DNA from: Aureimonas glaciei
GTDB lineage: Bacteria > Pseudomonadota > Alphaproteobacteria > Rhizobiales > Rhizobiaceae
DNA: 64,000 nt
Reading direction: 5' to 3'
NCBI RefSeq assembly: GCF_014643375.1
Contig: NZ_BMJJ01000004.1
Location: 1-64,000 of the forward strand
In this document: one piece after another, positions 1 to 8,432 of the stretch
Numbering within the stretch: position 1 is the first letter of the stretch
Layout: each line of letters starts with the position of its first letter
Position numbers and translations under genes: made by a program
The notes under the pieces: model-generated
What the model saw: the letters and a program-made list of their open reading frames with translations, nothing else
What the model was told of the DNA's origin: nothing
The model's database searches: none

Positions 1-13
1 GGTCGACCCATCC

Positions 14-41
14 GATGCTGGCCTCCCACCCAGCCAGCATC
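14..41. repeat. 9-bp inverted repeat at left edge
   Basis: GATGCTGGC (14-22) pairs with GCCAGCATC (33-41) around an 10-base C-rich loop. There is no T-run on either side, so it may be a transcript-end hairpin of a gene lying to the left or an intergenic palindrome. The rest of 1-264 shows no convincing gene. Confidence 0.4.
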
Positions 42-264
42 TTGAATCACAGAATCAAAGCTTAGGGAATCCGGACCGATTCAAGCTGACGCTGAACCGC
101 TCTAGCACAGACGGGACGCCGTCGAGAGGGCTCGCTGAGACGTCGCGCGATGGCTTGCGTCCCGCCCCGAAGCGAATGCTATGGAAAGCAAACGGCGTGC
201 CCCCTCGCGTCGCGGCTGCACTTTCGCCCGGCCGGTTTGTCCGGCCGCGTCCAAGGATCGCCCC

Positions 265-1833
265 ATGACCGCTTTTGCGCTCGGCCAGAGCCGCGTCGAC
301 CTCTCCAGCCTGATGCGCCTCGCGGCGCCGGGCGCGCAATTGTCGATGCCGGCGGCGACACGTGCCAGGCTCCAAGCCTCCCGCCGCGTCGTCGAGCGCT
401 ATGCCGAGGGCGACGAGCCGATCTACGGCCTCAACACCGGCCTCGGCGGCAATATCGGCTTTCGCCTGTCGCGAGAGGAGCTCGACGCCTTCCAGATCCA
501 GATGGTGCGCGGGCGCTGCATCGGCATCGGCGCGCCGTTCGATCCGGCGACGGCGCGGCTGATGTTCCTCTGCCGGATCATCGGGCTGGCGGAAGGCGGC
601 GCGGGCATCACGCCGGCGGTGCTGGACGCCATGGTCGCCCAGTACAATGCCGGGCTGACGCCGGTCGTCCCCGGCCGCGGCTCGATCGGCGCCGGCGATC
701 TCGGCCTCTGTGCCCACATGGCCTCGGCCGTAATCGGCCTCGGCAGCTTCTTCGTCGGCGAGACCGTGGTGCCGGCGGCCGAGGCGCTGGCGGCCGCCGG
801 CCTCCAGCCCGCCGTGCTCGGCCCGAAGGATGGCCTCGGCCTGCTCAACAGCAGCGCGCCGGCCAGCGGCTATGCCGCGAAAGTGCTGTCGGACCTTGCC
901 GGCCTCCTCGTCCTCGCGACGGCCACGGCGGCCCTCTCCTTCGAGGGCTACGGCGCCAACATCGCCATCTTCGACGCCCGCCTGGCCGCCGCCCGGCCGG
1001 CGCGGGGGCAGGAACGGGCGGCGGCGCTGTTCCGCCAAATGCTCGGCGGCAGCGCGCTGGCCGAACCCGGTGCCGCCCGCTCGATCCAGGACGCGCTGAG
1101 CTTTCGGGTCCTGTCGCAGCTCATGGGCCCGATGCTGTCGAGCCTTGCCACGGCCGTCGGCGACGTCGAGACCGAGATCTTTGCTGCCTCCGACAACCCG
1201 CTGGTGCTCGCCGAAGACGGGCTGATCCTGTCGACGGCGAATTTCCACACGCCCGCGATCGCTTTGTCCTTCGACACCCTGGCCATTGCCGTGACGCACC
1301 TTTCCACGGCCGCGGCCTACCGCACGATCAAGATGATGAGCCCGACGCTGTCGGGCCTGCCGAAGTATCTGTCGCCGGTCGGCGGTGGTTCGGTCGGCCT
1401 CAACGCGCTGCAGAAGACCGTCGCGGGGCTGCATGCCGAGATCCGGCTGAAGGCGGCGCCGGCCAGCCTCGACGCGCTGGCGGTGTCCGACACGGTCGAG
1501 GACCATGCGCCGCAGACGCATCTCACCATCCGCAAGCTGGCCGAGCAGATGGACCTCTGGCGCATGCTGACCGCCATCGAGGCGCTGACGGCGGCGCAGG
1601 CCGTCGATCTGCGCGGCCGGCCGGTGCTCGCGCCGGCGACTCAGGTCCTGTTCGATGCCGTCCGGGCCGCCGTGCCGATGATGCAGGAGGATCGCGAGAC
1701 CGGCTGGGACGCCGAAAAGGTGATCGAGCGTTTCGGGCGGCCCGATCTGGTCGCCGCGCTGTGCGCCGCGCTCCGCCCGTCGGCCGGCAGCGCTCTCGCC
1801 TGGCTGATCGGCGCCGGCGGAGCCTCGGAATAG
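265..1833 (+). CDS. Histidine/aromatic ammonia-lyase-like protein lacking the MIO serine
   Basis: The 522-residue protein has the length and core of the HAL/PAL/TAL superfamily: the Tyr loop motif YGLNTGLG near residue 53, a DNPL motif and an EDH motif. The cofactor loop reads GSIGAGDLGLCAHM (residues 139-152), whereas ammonia-lyases have GSVGASGDLAPLAHM. The Ser of the Ala-Ser-Gly triad that forms the MIO electrophile is therefore missing by an in-frame deletion. The motif that normally supplies a catalytic Tyr (QDxYSLR) reads QDALSFR. Ammonia-lyase activity by the known MIO mechanism is therefore doubtful, and the substrate is unknown. I chose the ATG at 265 because AAGGA lies 7 bases upstream; an in-frame ATG at 181 adds a basic tail with no good ribosome site. 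A PQQ-type sugar dehydrogenase gene follows 152 bases downstream on the same strand. Confidence 0.8.
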   Translation: MTAFALGQSRVDLSSLMRLAAPGAQLSMPAATRARLQASRRVVERYAEGDEPIYGLNTGLGGNIGFRLSREELDAFQIQMVRGRCIGIGAPFDPATARLMFLCRIIGLAEGGAGITPAVLDAMVAQYNAGLTPVVPGRGSIGAGDLGLCAHMASAVIGLGSFFVGETVVPAAEALAAAGLQPAVLGPKDGLGLLNSSAPASGYAAKVLSDLAGLLVLATATAALSFEGYGANIAIFDARLAAARPARGQERAAALFRQMLGGSALAEPGAARSIQDALSFRVLSQLMGPMLSSLATAVGDVETEIFAASDNPLVLAEDGLILSTANFHTPAIALSFDTLAIAVTHLSTAAAYRTIKMMSPTLSGLPKYLSPVGGGSVGLNALQKTVAGLHAEIRLKAAPASLDALAVSDTVEDHAPQTHLTIRKLAEQMDLWRMLTAIEALTAAQAVDLRGRPVLAPATQVLFDAVRAAVPMMQEDRETGWDAEKVIERFGRPDLVAALCAALRPSAGSALAWLIGAGGASE

Positions 1834-1985
1834 CAGCCGAACGGCGAGGGGCGCGGCTGATGACCGTCCGGGATGTGCGCCCGGCGACGGCGGAAGCCAA
1901 ACGGCCTGTGCGCTGCGGCAATTCGGAGGTTCCAACGCCCGCCGGCTTCCGCTAGCGTCCCGCGCGATCCAGGGAGAGAAGTGCG

Positions 1986-3287
1986 ATGAGTTTCACCGAT
2001 GTTTTCGCGCGCGTCGTCGCGCAGGTGGGCGCTGCCGCCATCGTCTTGCGGCGGCAGGACGGGCGCGGCGAGAAGCAGGCCGTGGGCACCCAGCCGGTCA
2101 TTCCGAAAGCCAAGCCGCAAGGCAGCCTTCCGACGCTGAAGATGCCGACCGCCAAGGGCTGGACCGGCAACCATACACCGGTCGCCGCGCCGGGCCTGAA
2201 AGTGAACGCCTTCGCCCGGGACCTGAAGCATCCGCGCTGGATCCATACCCTGCCGACCGGCGAGGTGCTGGTCGCCGAGGCGATGGGCGAGGATGGCTCG
2301 GTGAAGACGATCTTCGACTTCGCCATGCAGGCGACGATGAAGCGCGCCGCTGCCATCGGCGTCAGCATGAACCGCATCACCCTCTTCAGCGACGACGACG
2401 GCGACGGCGTGGCGGAGGTACGCGGGACGTTTCTGGAGGGGCTGAACCGTCCCTTCGGCATGGCGCTGGTCGGCGAGACTTTTTACGTCGGCAACACCGA
2501 CGGCGTCTTCGCCTTCCCCTATGCGCCCGGCGCCACGAGCATCACCGCGCCCGGACGCCGGCTGACCACGTTCAAGCCCGGCGGCCACTGGACGCGCAGC
2601 CTGCTCGCCAGCGCGGATGGCCAAAAACTCTATGCCGGCGTCGGGTCGCTCAGTAATATCGGCGACAGCGGCATGGAGGCCGAGGAGGGGCGGGCGGCGA
2701 TCTATGAGCTGGACCTCGCCACCGGTTCCAGCCGCATCTTCGCCGGCGGCCTGCGCAACCCCGTCGGCCTTGCCATCGAGCCGTCGACCGGCTCGCTCTG
2801 GACGGTGGTGAACGAGCGCGACGGCATCGGCGACGAGACGCCGCCGGACTATCTGACCTCGGTGCGCGACGGCGGCTTCTATGGCTGGCCCTATTGCTAC
2901 TGGGGTCAGACGGTGGACGACCGCGTCAAGCAGGATCCGGCGCTGGTCGCCACCGCGATCCGCCCGGACTATGCGCTCGGCGGCCACACCGCCTCGCTCG
3001 GCCTCTGCTGGCTGCCGGCCGGCACGCTGCCAGGCTTTCCCGAGGGCATGGTCATCGGCCAGCACGGCTCGTGGAACCGCTCGACGCTGTCGGGCTACAA
3101 GGTGGTCTTCGTGCCCTTCGAAAACGGCAAGCCTTCGGGCCCGCCGCGCGACATCCTCTCCGGCTTCCTCGCGCCCGACGAAAAGGTCTCCTACGGCCGT
3201 CCCGTCGGGGTGACGCTCGGGCCGGACGGCGCGCTGCTCGTCGCCGACGATGTCGGCGACGTCATCTGGCGGGTGACCGGCGCCTAA
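1986..3287 (+). CDS. PQQ-type sugar (sorbosone-like) dehydrogenase
   Basis: The 433-residue product resembles the soluble glucose/sorbosone dehydrogenase family, six-bladed beta-propeller quinoproteins that oxidise aldoses or aldehydes. Typical signatures are PRWIHTLPTGEVLVAE near residue 80, LNRPFGMAL, the GLRNPVGLA motif and GFYGWPYCYWGQ in the second half. Repeated Asp-rich turns (SDDDGDGVAE) suit calcium binding. There is no clear cleavable signal peptide; a short hydrophobic stretch occurs around residues 8-20, so a periplasmic location is possible but not shown. The ATG at 1986 follows GGGAGAGAA. It lies between the ammonia-lyase-like gene and a dipeptidase gene, all on one strand with short gaps, so co-transcription is plausible. 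The natural substrate cannot be named from sequence. Confidence 0.82.
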   Translation: MSFTDVFARVVAQVGAAAIVLRRQDGRGEKQAVGTQPVIPKAKPQGSLPTLKMPTAKGWTGNHTPVAAPGLKVNAFARDLKHPRWIHTLPTGEVLVAEAMGEDGSVKTIFDFAMQATMKRAAAIGVSMNRITLFSDDDGDGVAEVRGTFLEGLNRPFGMALVGETFYVGNTDGVFAFPYAPGATSITAPGRRLTTFKPGGHWTRSLLASADGQKLYAGVGSLSNIGDSGMEAEEGRAAIYELDLATGSSRIFAGGLRNPVGLAIEPSTGSLWTVVNERDGIGDETPPDYLTSVRDGGFYGWPYCYWGQTVDDRVKQDPALVATAIRPDYALGGHTASLGLCWLPAGTLPGFPEGMVIGQHGSWNRSTLSGYKVVFVPFENGKPSGPPRDILSGFLAPDEKVSYGRPVGVTLGPDGALLVADDVGDVIWRVTGA

Positions 3288-3335
3288 GGGCGCGGTCTGC
3301 CGCACATTGCCACCTCGCCCATCCAGAGGAATCCC

Positions 3336-4385
3336 ATGCAGGTCTTCGACGGTCACAACGATGCGCTGCTGCGCCTCTACCAGGATTCCACGGGCAAGGC
3401 GTTCGACGCTTTCCTGAACGGGGGGTCGGACGCGCACATCGATCTGCCGAAAGCGCGGCAGGGCGGCCTCGTCGGCGGCCTGTTCGCGATCTTTCCGCCG
3501 TCGGTGCGCAGCGACGACCTGTCGGCGCGGATGGCACTGGCGGGCTACGACCTGCCACTGCCCGATCCGCTGGTCCACCCTTTCGGGCTGGACTCCACGA
3601 TCGCCATGGCCTCGATCCTGTTCCGGCTGGAGGAGGCTTCCGCGGGACAGCTGACGGTCTGCCGCAGCGTCGCCGACATCGAGGCGGCGATCGCCCGGAA
3701 AAGCCTTGCCGCCGTCCTCCACATCGAGGGCGCCGAGGCGATCGACGCGGACCTGCAAATGCTCGACGTTCTCTATGCCGCGGGCCTGCGCTCGATCGGC
3801 ATGGTGTGGAGCCGGCCGAACCACTTTGGCCATGGCGTGCCGATGCGCTTTCCCTCCAGCCCCGATACCGGGCCGGGCCTGACCGACGCCGGGCGGCGCC
3901 TCGTCGCGCGCTGCAACCAGCTCGGCGTCCTCCTCGACCTCTCGCATCTGAACGAAGCAGGATTCTGGGAGGTCGCCGAGCTCTCCGACGCGCCGCTGGT
4001 CGCCACGCACTCCAATGTTCACGCGCTGTCAGGCGTCAGCCGCAACCTGACGGACAGGCAGCTCAAGGCGGTGGCCGCGTCGAAGGGCGTCGTCGGCTTG
4101 AACTTCGCCACCGGCTTTCTGCGCGCGGATGGAAGGATGGATGCCGACACGCCGCTGGAGACGATGCGGGCACATCTCGATGCGATGCTGGACATCCTCG
4201 GCGAAGACGGCGTCGCGCTGGGCTCCGATTTCGACGGCGCGCTGATCCCGGCCGTCATCGGCTCGGCGGCGGGCCTGCCGCTTCTGTTCGAGCATCTCTC
4301 GCAGGCCGGCTACAGCGAGGCGCTCCTGGAAAAGATCGCCTGGCGCAACTGGCTGAAGGTCCTCGGGCGCACCTGGAAGGCGTGA
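3336..4385 (+). CDS. Membrane dipeptidase (peptidase family M19)
   Basis: A 349-residue zinc dipeptidase of the renal dipeptidase family, which hydrolyses dipeptides, including D-amino-acid-containing or dehydro-dipeptides. The binuclear zinc site is complete: DGHNDALLR at the N-terminus (His and Asp), the bridging Glu in HIEGAEAI, His in LDLSHLNE, His in ATHSNVHALS, and the Asp in GSDFDGA. Length is normal. No signal peptide is visible, so the enzyme is probably cytoplasmic, as in many bacterial homologues. The start at 3336 follows AGAGGAATCCC. A strong bidirectional terminator lies about 70 bases after the stop, so this is the last gene of the rightward group. Confidence 0.9.
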   Translation: MQVFDGHNDALLRLYQDSTGKAFDAFLNGGSDAHIDLPKARQGGLVGGLFAIFPPSVRSDDLSARMALAGYDLPLPDPLVHPFGLDSTIAMASILFRLEEASAGQLTVCRSVADIEAAIARKSLAAVLHIEGAEAIDADLQMLDVLYAAGLRSIGMVWSRPNHFGHGVPMRFPSSPDTGPGLTDAGRRLVARCNQLGVLLDLSHLNEAGFWEVAELSDAPLVATHSNVHALSGVSRNLTDRQLKAVAASKGVVGLNFATGFLRADGRMDADTPLETMRAHLDAMLDILGEDGVALGSDFDGALIPAVIGSAAGLPLLFEHLSQAGYSEALLEKIAWRNWLKVLGRTWKA

Positions 4386-4454
4386 GCCCACGGCCGGTCC
4401 GGGGAAGCCGCCCAAGCCGCCTCCTGCCGCCGGCAAGGCGCCACCCTACATGAA

Positions 4455-4485
4455 AACGGCCGCCCCTCAGAAAGGGGCGGCCGTT
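4455..4485. terminator. Bidirectional rho-independent terminator
   Basis: A 13-bp perfect stem (AACGGCCGCCCCT, 4455-4467, with its complement at 4473-4485) closes a 5-base loop. An A4 run just before it (4453-4456) reads as T4 on the minus strand. It sits between the convergent dipeptidase gene and the small membrane protein gene and can serve both. Confidence 0.85.
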
Positions 4486-4524
4486 GGCATTTTCGACGAG
4501 TCAAATCGGAGCGGTGGCGAAAGC

Positions 4525-4671
4525 CTAGTTGCCTTCCAGCGAAATGCCGCTGTCGTCGATCTTGAGTTCCACGCCCTGCGGCTTGGTCTCCTCGCGATAG
4601 ACATAGAAGCCGAGGCCGATGACGACGACCAGGAGGGCGCCGAGGAGAAGGTAGAGCGTGTTCTGTTTCAT
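4525..4671 (-). CDS. Small single-pass membrane protein (48 aa)
   Basis: The reading frame gives a 48-residue protein: a short polar start (MKQNT), one transmembrane helix (about residues 6-24, LYLLLGALLVVVIGLGFYVY), then a charged tail rich in acidic residues ending SLEGN. The N-terminal helix followed by a short cytoplasmic or periplasmic tail is a pattern I recall from conserved rhizobial small proteins, with the Y-RE-E-T-K-P-G-V-E-L-K-I motif. Its function is unknown. The ATG has a GAGG element upstream. It ends at the bidirectional terminator and is followed on the same strand only by that structure. Confidence 0.75.
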   Translation of the reverse strand: MKQNTLYLLLGALLVVVIGLGFYVYREETKPQGVELKIDDSGISLEGN

Positions 4672-4726
4672 GCCGCCTCGTAGCGGCGCCGCCGGAACAA
4701 GTCCAGCGGCGTCGCTCCGTCAGCTA

Positions 4727-5041
4727 TTAGTAGCGGCGACCGTCATTGTAGCCACGGCACTCGCGGGCACGCGGGTCGCGTCGGCAGAGCTCGGCCAGGC
4801 GGCCGTCGCGGCGGTCGTCGCGCTGGTAGCGGTCGTCGCGACGATCCGGACCGCGCCGGTCGACGTGAGGTCCGCGGCGGTCGTCGCGCCGATCGTATCG
4901 GTCCGTCCGGTCGACACGCTCGACCACGACAGGCCCGGGGGTGCGATAGCCGTCGCCGTAGCGGGGACCGCCGTCGACGCAACCTGTGAGGGTTGCGAGC
5001 CCGAGCGTCGCGGCGATGATGAGGGTGGATTTGACCGACAT
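4727..5041 (-). CDS. Asp/Arg-rich lipoprotein
   Basis: A 104-residue predicted lipoprotein. The signal peptide ends in a lipobox, LTGC, with the acylated Cys at residue 21. The mature part is dominated by Asp-Arg dipeptides (RTDRYDRRDDRRG and similar), then a short segment with two Cys (ELCRRDPRARECRG). Such low-complexity charged lipoproteins are common in rhizobial envelopes and have no known activity. I placed the start at the Met preceded by GGAGAGAATTATC rather than at an ATG five codons upstream. It lies about 80 bases downstream of the sulfite-oxidase-like gene on the same strand, and may share its transcript. Confidence 0.7.
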   Translation of the reverse strand: MSVKSTLIIAATLGLATLTGCVDGGPRYGDGYRTPGPVVVERVDRTDRYDRRDDRRGPHVDRRGPDRRDDRYQRDDRRDGRLAELCRRDPRARECRGYNDGRRY

Positions 5042-5119
5042 GATAATTCTCTCCAATGGTCGTCAGCACTTAGCGCCGAAACGGTGATCGGCAAGCATGC
5101 CGGCGACTTCAAGGGAAAG

Positions 5120-5779
5120 TCAGTCGGAATAGCGCTCCTCGTTCCAGGGATCACCACGATTGTGGTAGCCGCGCACCTCCCAGAATCCGGGCGCACCGGT
5201 GGTCCTGAATTCGATGCGCTTCAGCCATTTGGCGCTCTTCCAGAAGTAGAGATGCGGCACGACGACCCGCAGCGGCCCACCATGCTCGGCGGCGAGCGGC
5301 CGGCCCTCCCAGGCATGGGCGAGCATGGCGCCGGGAGCGGCGAAATCGGCAAGCGTGAGATTGGTGGTGTAGCCGTCGTCGCTGTGAAGGACGACGAAGG
5401 CCGCGCCGGATTTCGGCCGGACGATGTCGAGGAGATCCGTGATGGCGACGCCCGACCAGCGGTTGTCGTAGCGCGACCAGGTGGTGACGCAGTGGATGTC
5501 CGAGACGGCCTCCGTCTGCTTCAGCGCCATCACCTGCGAAAAGTCCCAGAGCGCCGGGGCGTCGACGGCGCCGTCGATGCGCAGTTTGAAGGTCGCGGGC
5601 GTCGTGTCCGGGCGCAGGCCGAGGTCGAGGATCGGCCAGTTCTGAACCAGGTGCTGGCCGGGCGGCAGGCGATCGGCCTCCGGTCCTGACGAGCGCCCGG
5701 TCAGGAATTTTCCCTGTTCGGCCCATTCCTGCTTGGTGCGGGTCAGCTTGCTGTCGGGATGTTCCGGCTCGTCGGCCAT
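5120..5779 (-). CDS. Sulfite-oxidase-like molybdopterin enzyme
   Basis: A 219-residue protein of the oxidoreductase molybdopterin-binding (sulfite oxidase / YedY) fold. The Cys of SDIHCVTTWSRYDNRW (about residue 97) is the expected molybdenum ligand, and the following RYDNRWSGV segment matches the Moco-binding region. It lacks the heme and dimerisation domains of eukaryotic sulfite oxidases, and it has no twin-arginine signal, unlike MsrP/YedY, so it is probably cytoplasmic. No YedZ-like heme membrane partner is adjacent. The substrate is unknown. The window also encodes MoaA, which makes the first molybdopterin precursor. Confidence 0.88.
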   Translation of the reverse strand: MADEPEHPDSKLTRTKQEWAEQGKFLTGRSSGPEADRLPPGQHLVQNWPILDLGLRPDTTPATFKLRIDGAVDAPALWDFSQVMALKQTEAVSDIHCVTTWSRYDNRWSGVAITDLLDIVRPKSGAAFVVLHSDDGYTTNLTLADFAAPGAMLAHAWEGRPLAAEHGGPLRVVVPHLYFWKSAKWLKRIEFRTTGAPGFWEVRGYHNRGDPWNEERYSD

Positions 5780-5864
5780 GTGCTCTCCTCTGGGGTCAAG
5801 ATCACCCTTCAGCGACGCAGATGGGGCGGCCGGCGGGCGGCGGCAACGGCGGGGCGCGCCGCGG

Positions 5865-6710
5865 TCAGGACCCCGCCTGCGACAGCAGCAGCTCCCGCGC
5901 GCCCGACTTGCCGGGGACGAGGTTCACGACGCTGTAGCCGCGTGCCTCGAGCTCGTCGAGAAAACCGGGCAGCATGGCGACGGTGCGGGAATGGATGTCG
6001 TGGAAGAGGATGATGCCCGAGCCGCGGGCGTCGAGCCGTTCCAGGCCGCGCTTCTTCAAGTCGTCGGGCGAGGAGACGAAGTAGTCCTTGGAATCGACGT
6101 CGACGTCGATGACGACGGTGCCGCGGGCGGCGAGCGTGCGGCGCAGGGCCGGCGTGTCGGCGAGATAGGGAAAGCGGAAGAACGGCGCCGGCCGCGCCTG
6201 CATCGGCACGAGGGCGGCGGCGACGCTCTGGCGGCCCTTGTCGATGTCGGCCAGCGCGGTCTCCAGGCCGACCGTGGTGAGATTGGCATGATCCTGCGTA
6301 TGCGTTCCGATCGTATGGCCGCGGGCGGCGACCTGTCGGACGATGGCCGGGTAGGCGCTCGCCATCCGGCCGACCATCAGGAAGGTCGCCTTGACCCCCT
6401 TGGCATCCAGTGCGTCGAGAACTTTCGGCGTCTTGCCGGGCATGGGGCCGTCGTCGAAGGTGAGCACCACCTCGTGGTCCTCGAGGACGATGTCGTGAAT
6501 GGAGTCGACGACGATGGTGCGGCCGGTCAGGCGGCTGCGACGGTCACCGAGATAGGGCCCTGCGATCGGCAGGCCCCGGTGCAACGGCCCCATCTCGGCG
6601 AAGGAGAGGACCGGCGTCGCCGACGGGGTGACGGTCTTCGGCGGCGTGGCGCATCCGGCCAGCGACAACAGGAGTGCCGCGAGGCTGGCAACCGTTAAAT
6701 AAGCTTTCAT
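5865..6710 (-). CDS. Polysaccharide deacetylase family lipoprotein
   Basis: A 281-residue carbohydrate esterase family 4 (NodB homology) protein anchored as a lipoprotein: the signal peptide ends LSLAGC, with Cys at residue 20. The NodB domain starts near residue 80 with LTFDDGP (catalytic Asp plus a metal-binding Asp), followed by GTHTQDH (metal His residues), FFRFPYL (the R-x-P-Y motif) and a late ILFHDIHS motif. Likely role is deacetylation of an envelope or extracellular polysaccharide, chitin-type oligomer or peptidoglycan; the target cannot be chosen from sequence. An own promoter in the 149-base gap upstream is likely. Confidence 0.88.
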   Translation of the reverse strand: MKAYLTVASLAALLLSLAGCATPPKTVTPSATPVLSFAEMGPLHRGLPIAGPYLGDRRSRLTGRTIVVDSIHDIVLEDHEVVLTFDDGPMPGKTPKVLDALDAKGVKATFLMVGRMASAYPAIVRQVAARGHTIGTHTQDHANLTTVGLETALADIDKGRQSVAAALVPMQARPAPFFRFPYLADTPALRRTLAARGTVVIDVDVDSKDYFVSSPDDLKKRGLERLDARGSGIILFHDIHSRTVAMLPGFLDELEARGYSVVNLVPGKSGARELLLSQAGS

Positions 6711-6859
6711 CGGAACTCTCTGGCGTTGCCTGACCCGCCAGAGATATTGCAGACGTGGTTAACGAATTGGCCTGATCGGCCGAGGGGTCGCGGGCTTTCG
6801 TCCTGCCGCTCCGGACCTGCCGCGCCATGGCGCCCCGGCGATCCAGCCGGCTGGCGGCG

Positions 6860-7969
6860 TTAGTCCGCGCGGGGATGGGCCAGGAAGAACCGCAGCATCT
6901 CGCGGCTGGCATCCGGGCCATTCGGCTCGGTGTAGGAGCCGTCGGCACTCCCGCCCGACCAGGCATGGGCCAGGCCATGCACCTGCCAATGTTCCAGGAC
7001 GGGCCGCCCGTGCGGGTCGTTGTGGACGGTGCAGGTGTAGTCCATGCCGCCGGGCGACCGCGCGTGCGTCTCGCGCTGCGCGGTCGTGCCGCCCGGTGCC
7101 GACTGGGCGATGACGTGGTCGCCGTTCACGGGGTGGACCGTCGCGTCGCTGTCGCCGTGGAAGACGATGGTCGGCACCACCCGCCGGTCGCGGGCTGGCG
7201 CCGCGCCCCGGCCGCCCTTCTTCATCGCGGCAAAGGCCGACGGCATGTCGCGGGCGGCGCCGCAGGCCAGGCCGGAATGCACGCCCACCGCGGCGAACAG
7301 GTCGGGATGGGTGCTCGCCATGATAGCCGCCGCCGCGCCGCCCGCGGAAAGGCCGGCGACATAGACCCGGGCAGGGTCGACCGCCCCTTCCGCGATGATC
7401 GCCTGGGCGATGCCGGCGATGAGGGCCGGCTCACCCGTCTCCCGCTGCTGGTCGGCGACGTTGAACCAGTTCCAGCATTTCTGCGCATTGGCGGCGCGCG
7501 ACTGGGCCGGATAGGCCACCAGAACACCTTCCTTTTCCGCCAGTTCGTTCATCCGCGTGCCGGCGGCGAAATCGTCGGGAGACTGGGTGCAGCCGTGCAG
7601 CATCACGACCAGCGGCCGCGGTCCGGGGGGCAGGGTCGCCGGGATGTAGAGTTTGTACTCGCGCGAGCCGCCAGCGCCGGCGAAGGAACGCGTCTCGAAC
7701 CGTCCGGGCGCGGCAGCCGACGGGGTCGGGGCGCTGGACGGGCGCTTCGTCCGCCCGGCCGGCTCCAACCCCTTCTCGAAGCCTTTCGCCATGGTCTGTG
7801 CCATGCGGGCGAGGCCGGAAAGGCGGCCGGCAAAGGGGGACGATGCGGGGGATGGGGGCCTCGCAGTGCCGGCGGGCTCGCCTCTGAGGATGGCCATCGC
7901 CTCGGCGAGGCGTCCCTCGCGGGTCAGGCGGCTCGCTTCCTTCATGTCGGTTCTGGACGGGAAATTCAT
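6860..7969 (-). CDS. PHB-depolymerase-type esterase
   Basis: A 369-residue alpha/beta hydrolase of the PHB depolymerase / feruloyl esterase family (esterase_phb). The oxyanion region is VVMLHGCTQSPDDFA (near residue 120), the nucleophile is Ser 208 in AGLSAGG, an acidic residue follows in FHGDSDATVHPVN, and the catalytic His is in VHGLAHAWSGG. The first 90 residues form a Pro/Ala-rich tail with a helical start but no Sec signal, consistent with an intracellular or non-classically placed enzyme. The start follows AGGATGACACC. The gene lies 37 bases downstream of an RHH regulator gene, so the two are probably co-transcribed and the regulator likely controls the esterase. Confidence 0.85.
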   Translation of the reverse strand: MNFPSRTDMKEASRLTREGRLAEAMAILRGEPAGTARPPSPASSPFAGRLSGLARMAQTMAKGFEKGLEPAGRTKRPSSAPTPSAAAPGRFETRSFAGAGGSREYKLYIPATLPPGPRPLVVMLHGCTQSPDDFAAGTRMNELAEKEGVLVAYPAQSRAANAQKCWNWFNVADQQRETGEPALIAGIAQAIIAEGAVDPARVYVAGLSAGGAAAAIMASTHPDLFAAVGVHSGLACGAARDMPSAFAAMKKGGRGAAPARDRRVVPTIVFHGDSDATVHPVNGDHVIAQSAPGGTTAQRETHARSPGGMDYTCTVHNDPHGRPVLEHWQVHGLAHAWSGGSADGSYTEPNGPDASREMLRFFLAHPRAD

Positions 7970-8006
7970 GGTGTCATCCTGTGCGGGAAAAGGGGCATGC
8001 AGGCTG

Positions 8007-8417
8007 TCAGCTGAGGCGGTCGCCGAGCGCCGCCTTGACGGCCGGGCTCGCCTGAAGGGCGCCGAGGACCTCGATCGAGGCGATGGTCGCGCGCGCGAGG
8101 TCGGCCGTCACGTCCGGAGCGATCACGGCGAGGCCGAGGACGCGGATGGCCAGGGTCTGGCCGGCCTCGCGCAGGGCTTCCAGTTCGTGCCGGCCGATGT
8201 GCTGGAGACCGAGGTCGAGCCGGCGCCGCGCCACGGTCTGGCGGACCGTGTCGCCATGCCGGTCGAGCTGGTTGCGAATGGCGGTCCGGATGAAGTCCGA
8301 GCGGTTGGAATAAAAGCCTTCGGCGACCAAGAGGTCGACATGGCCGAGGTCGACGAAGCCGAGATTGAGCGTGATCTTCTCGCTGTCTGCCGCCTTCGTC
8401 CGAAGCGTCGTCTGCAT
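8007..8417 (-). CDS. CopG/RHH-family transcriptional regulator
   Basis: A 136-residue protein with an N-terminal ribbon-helix-helix segment (ITLNLGFVDLGHVDLLVAEG, then YSNRSDFIRTAIRNQLDRH), which is the pattern of MetJ/Arc-like DNA-binding domains. The remaining 80 residues are helical and of unknown function, probably for oligomerisation or effector binding. I chose the Met at 8417 because AAGGA lies 8 bases upstream; the Met three codons earlier is too close to it. A 7-bp inverted repeat (8433-8461) lies immediately in front, a likely autoregulatory operator. It precedes the esterase gene in one transcription unit. Confidence 0.78.
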   Translation of the reverse strand: MQTTLRTKAADSEKITLNLGFVDLGHVDLLVAEGFYSNRSDFIRTAIRNQLDRHGDTVRQTVARRRLDLGLQHIGRHELEALREAGQTLAIRVLGLAVIAPDVTADLARATIASIEVLGALQASPAVKAALGDRLS

Positions 8418-8432
8418 CGATTCCATCCTTAC

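Noticed and set aside
265-1833. Sequencing frameshift or pseudogene as reason for the missing Ser in the ammonia-lyase-like protein
   Set aside because: The deletion is exactly one codon, the frame continues for the full normal length, and the substituted Tyr motif is a separate change. This looks like a functional divergence.
1641-4022. A 793-codon open frame on the minus strand across the quinoprotein and dipeptidase genes
   Set aside because: It is antisense to two well-supported genes with clear motifs and ribosome sites. Long antisense frames are expected in such high-GC DNA and its product shows only Arg/Gly/Ala-rich low-complexity composition.
4720-5689. Plus-strand frames over the lipoprotein and molybdoenzyme genes
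   Set aside because: They are antisense to genes with a lipobox and a Moco-binding Cys motif, respectively; the plus-strand products show no recognisable domain.
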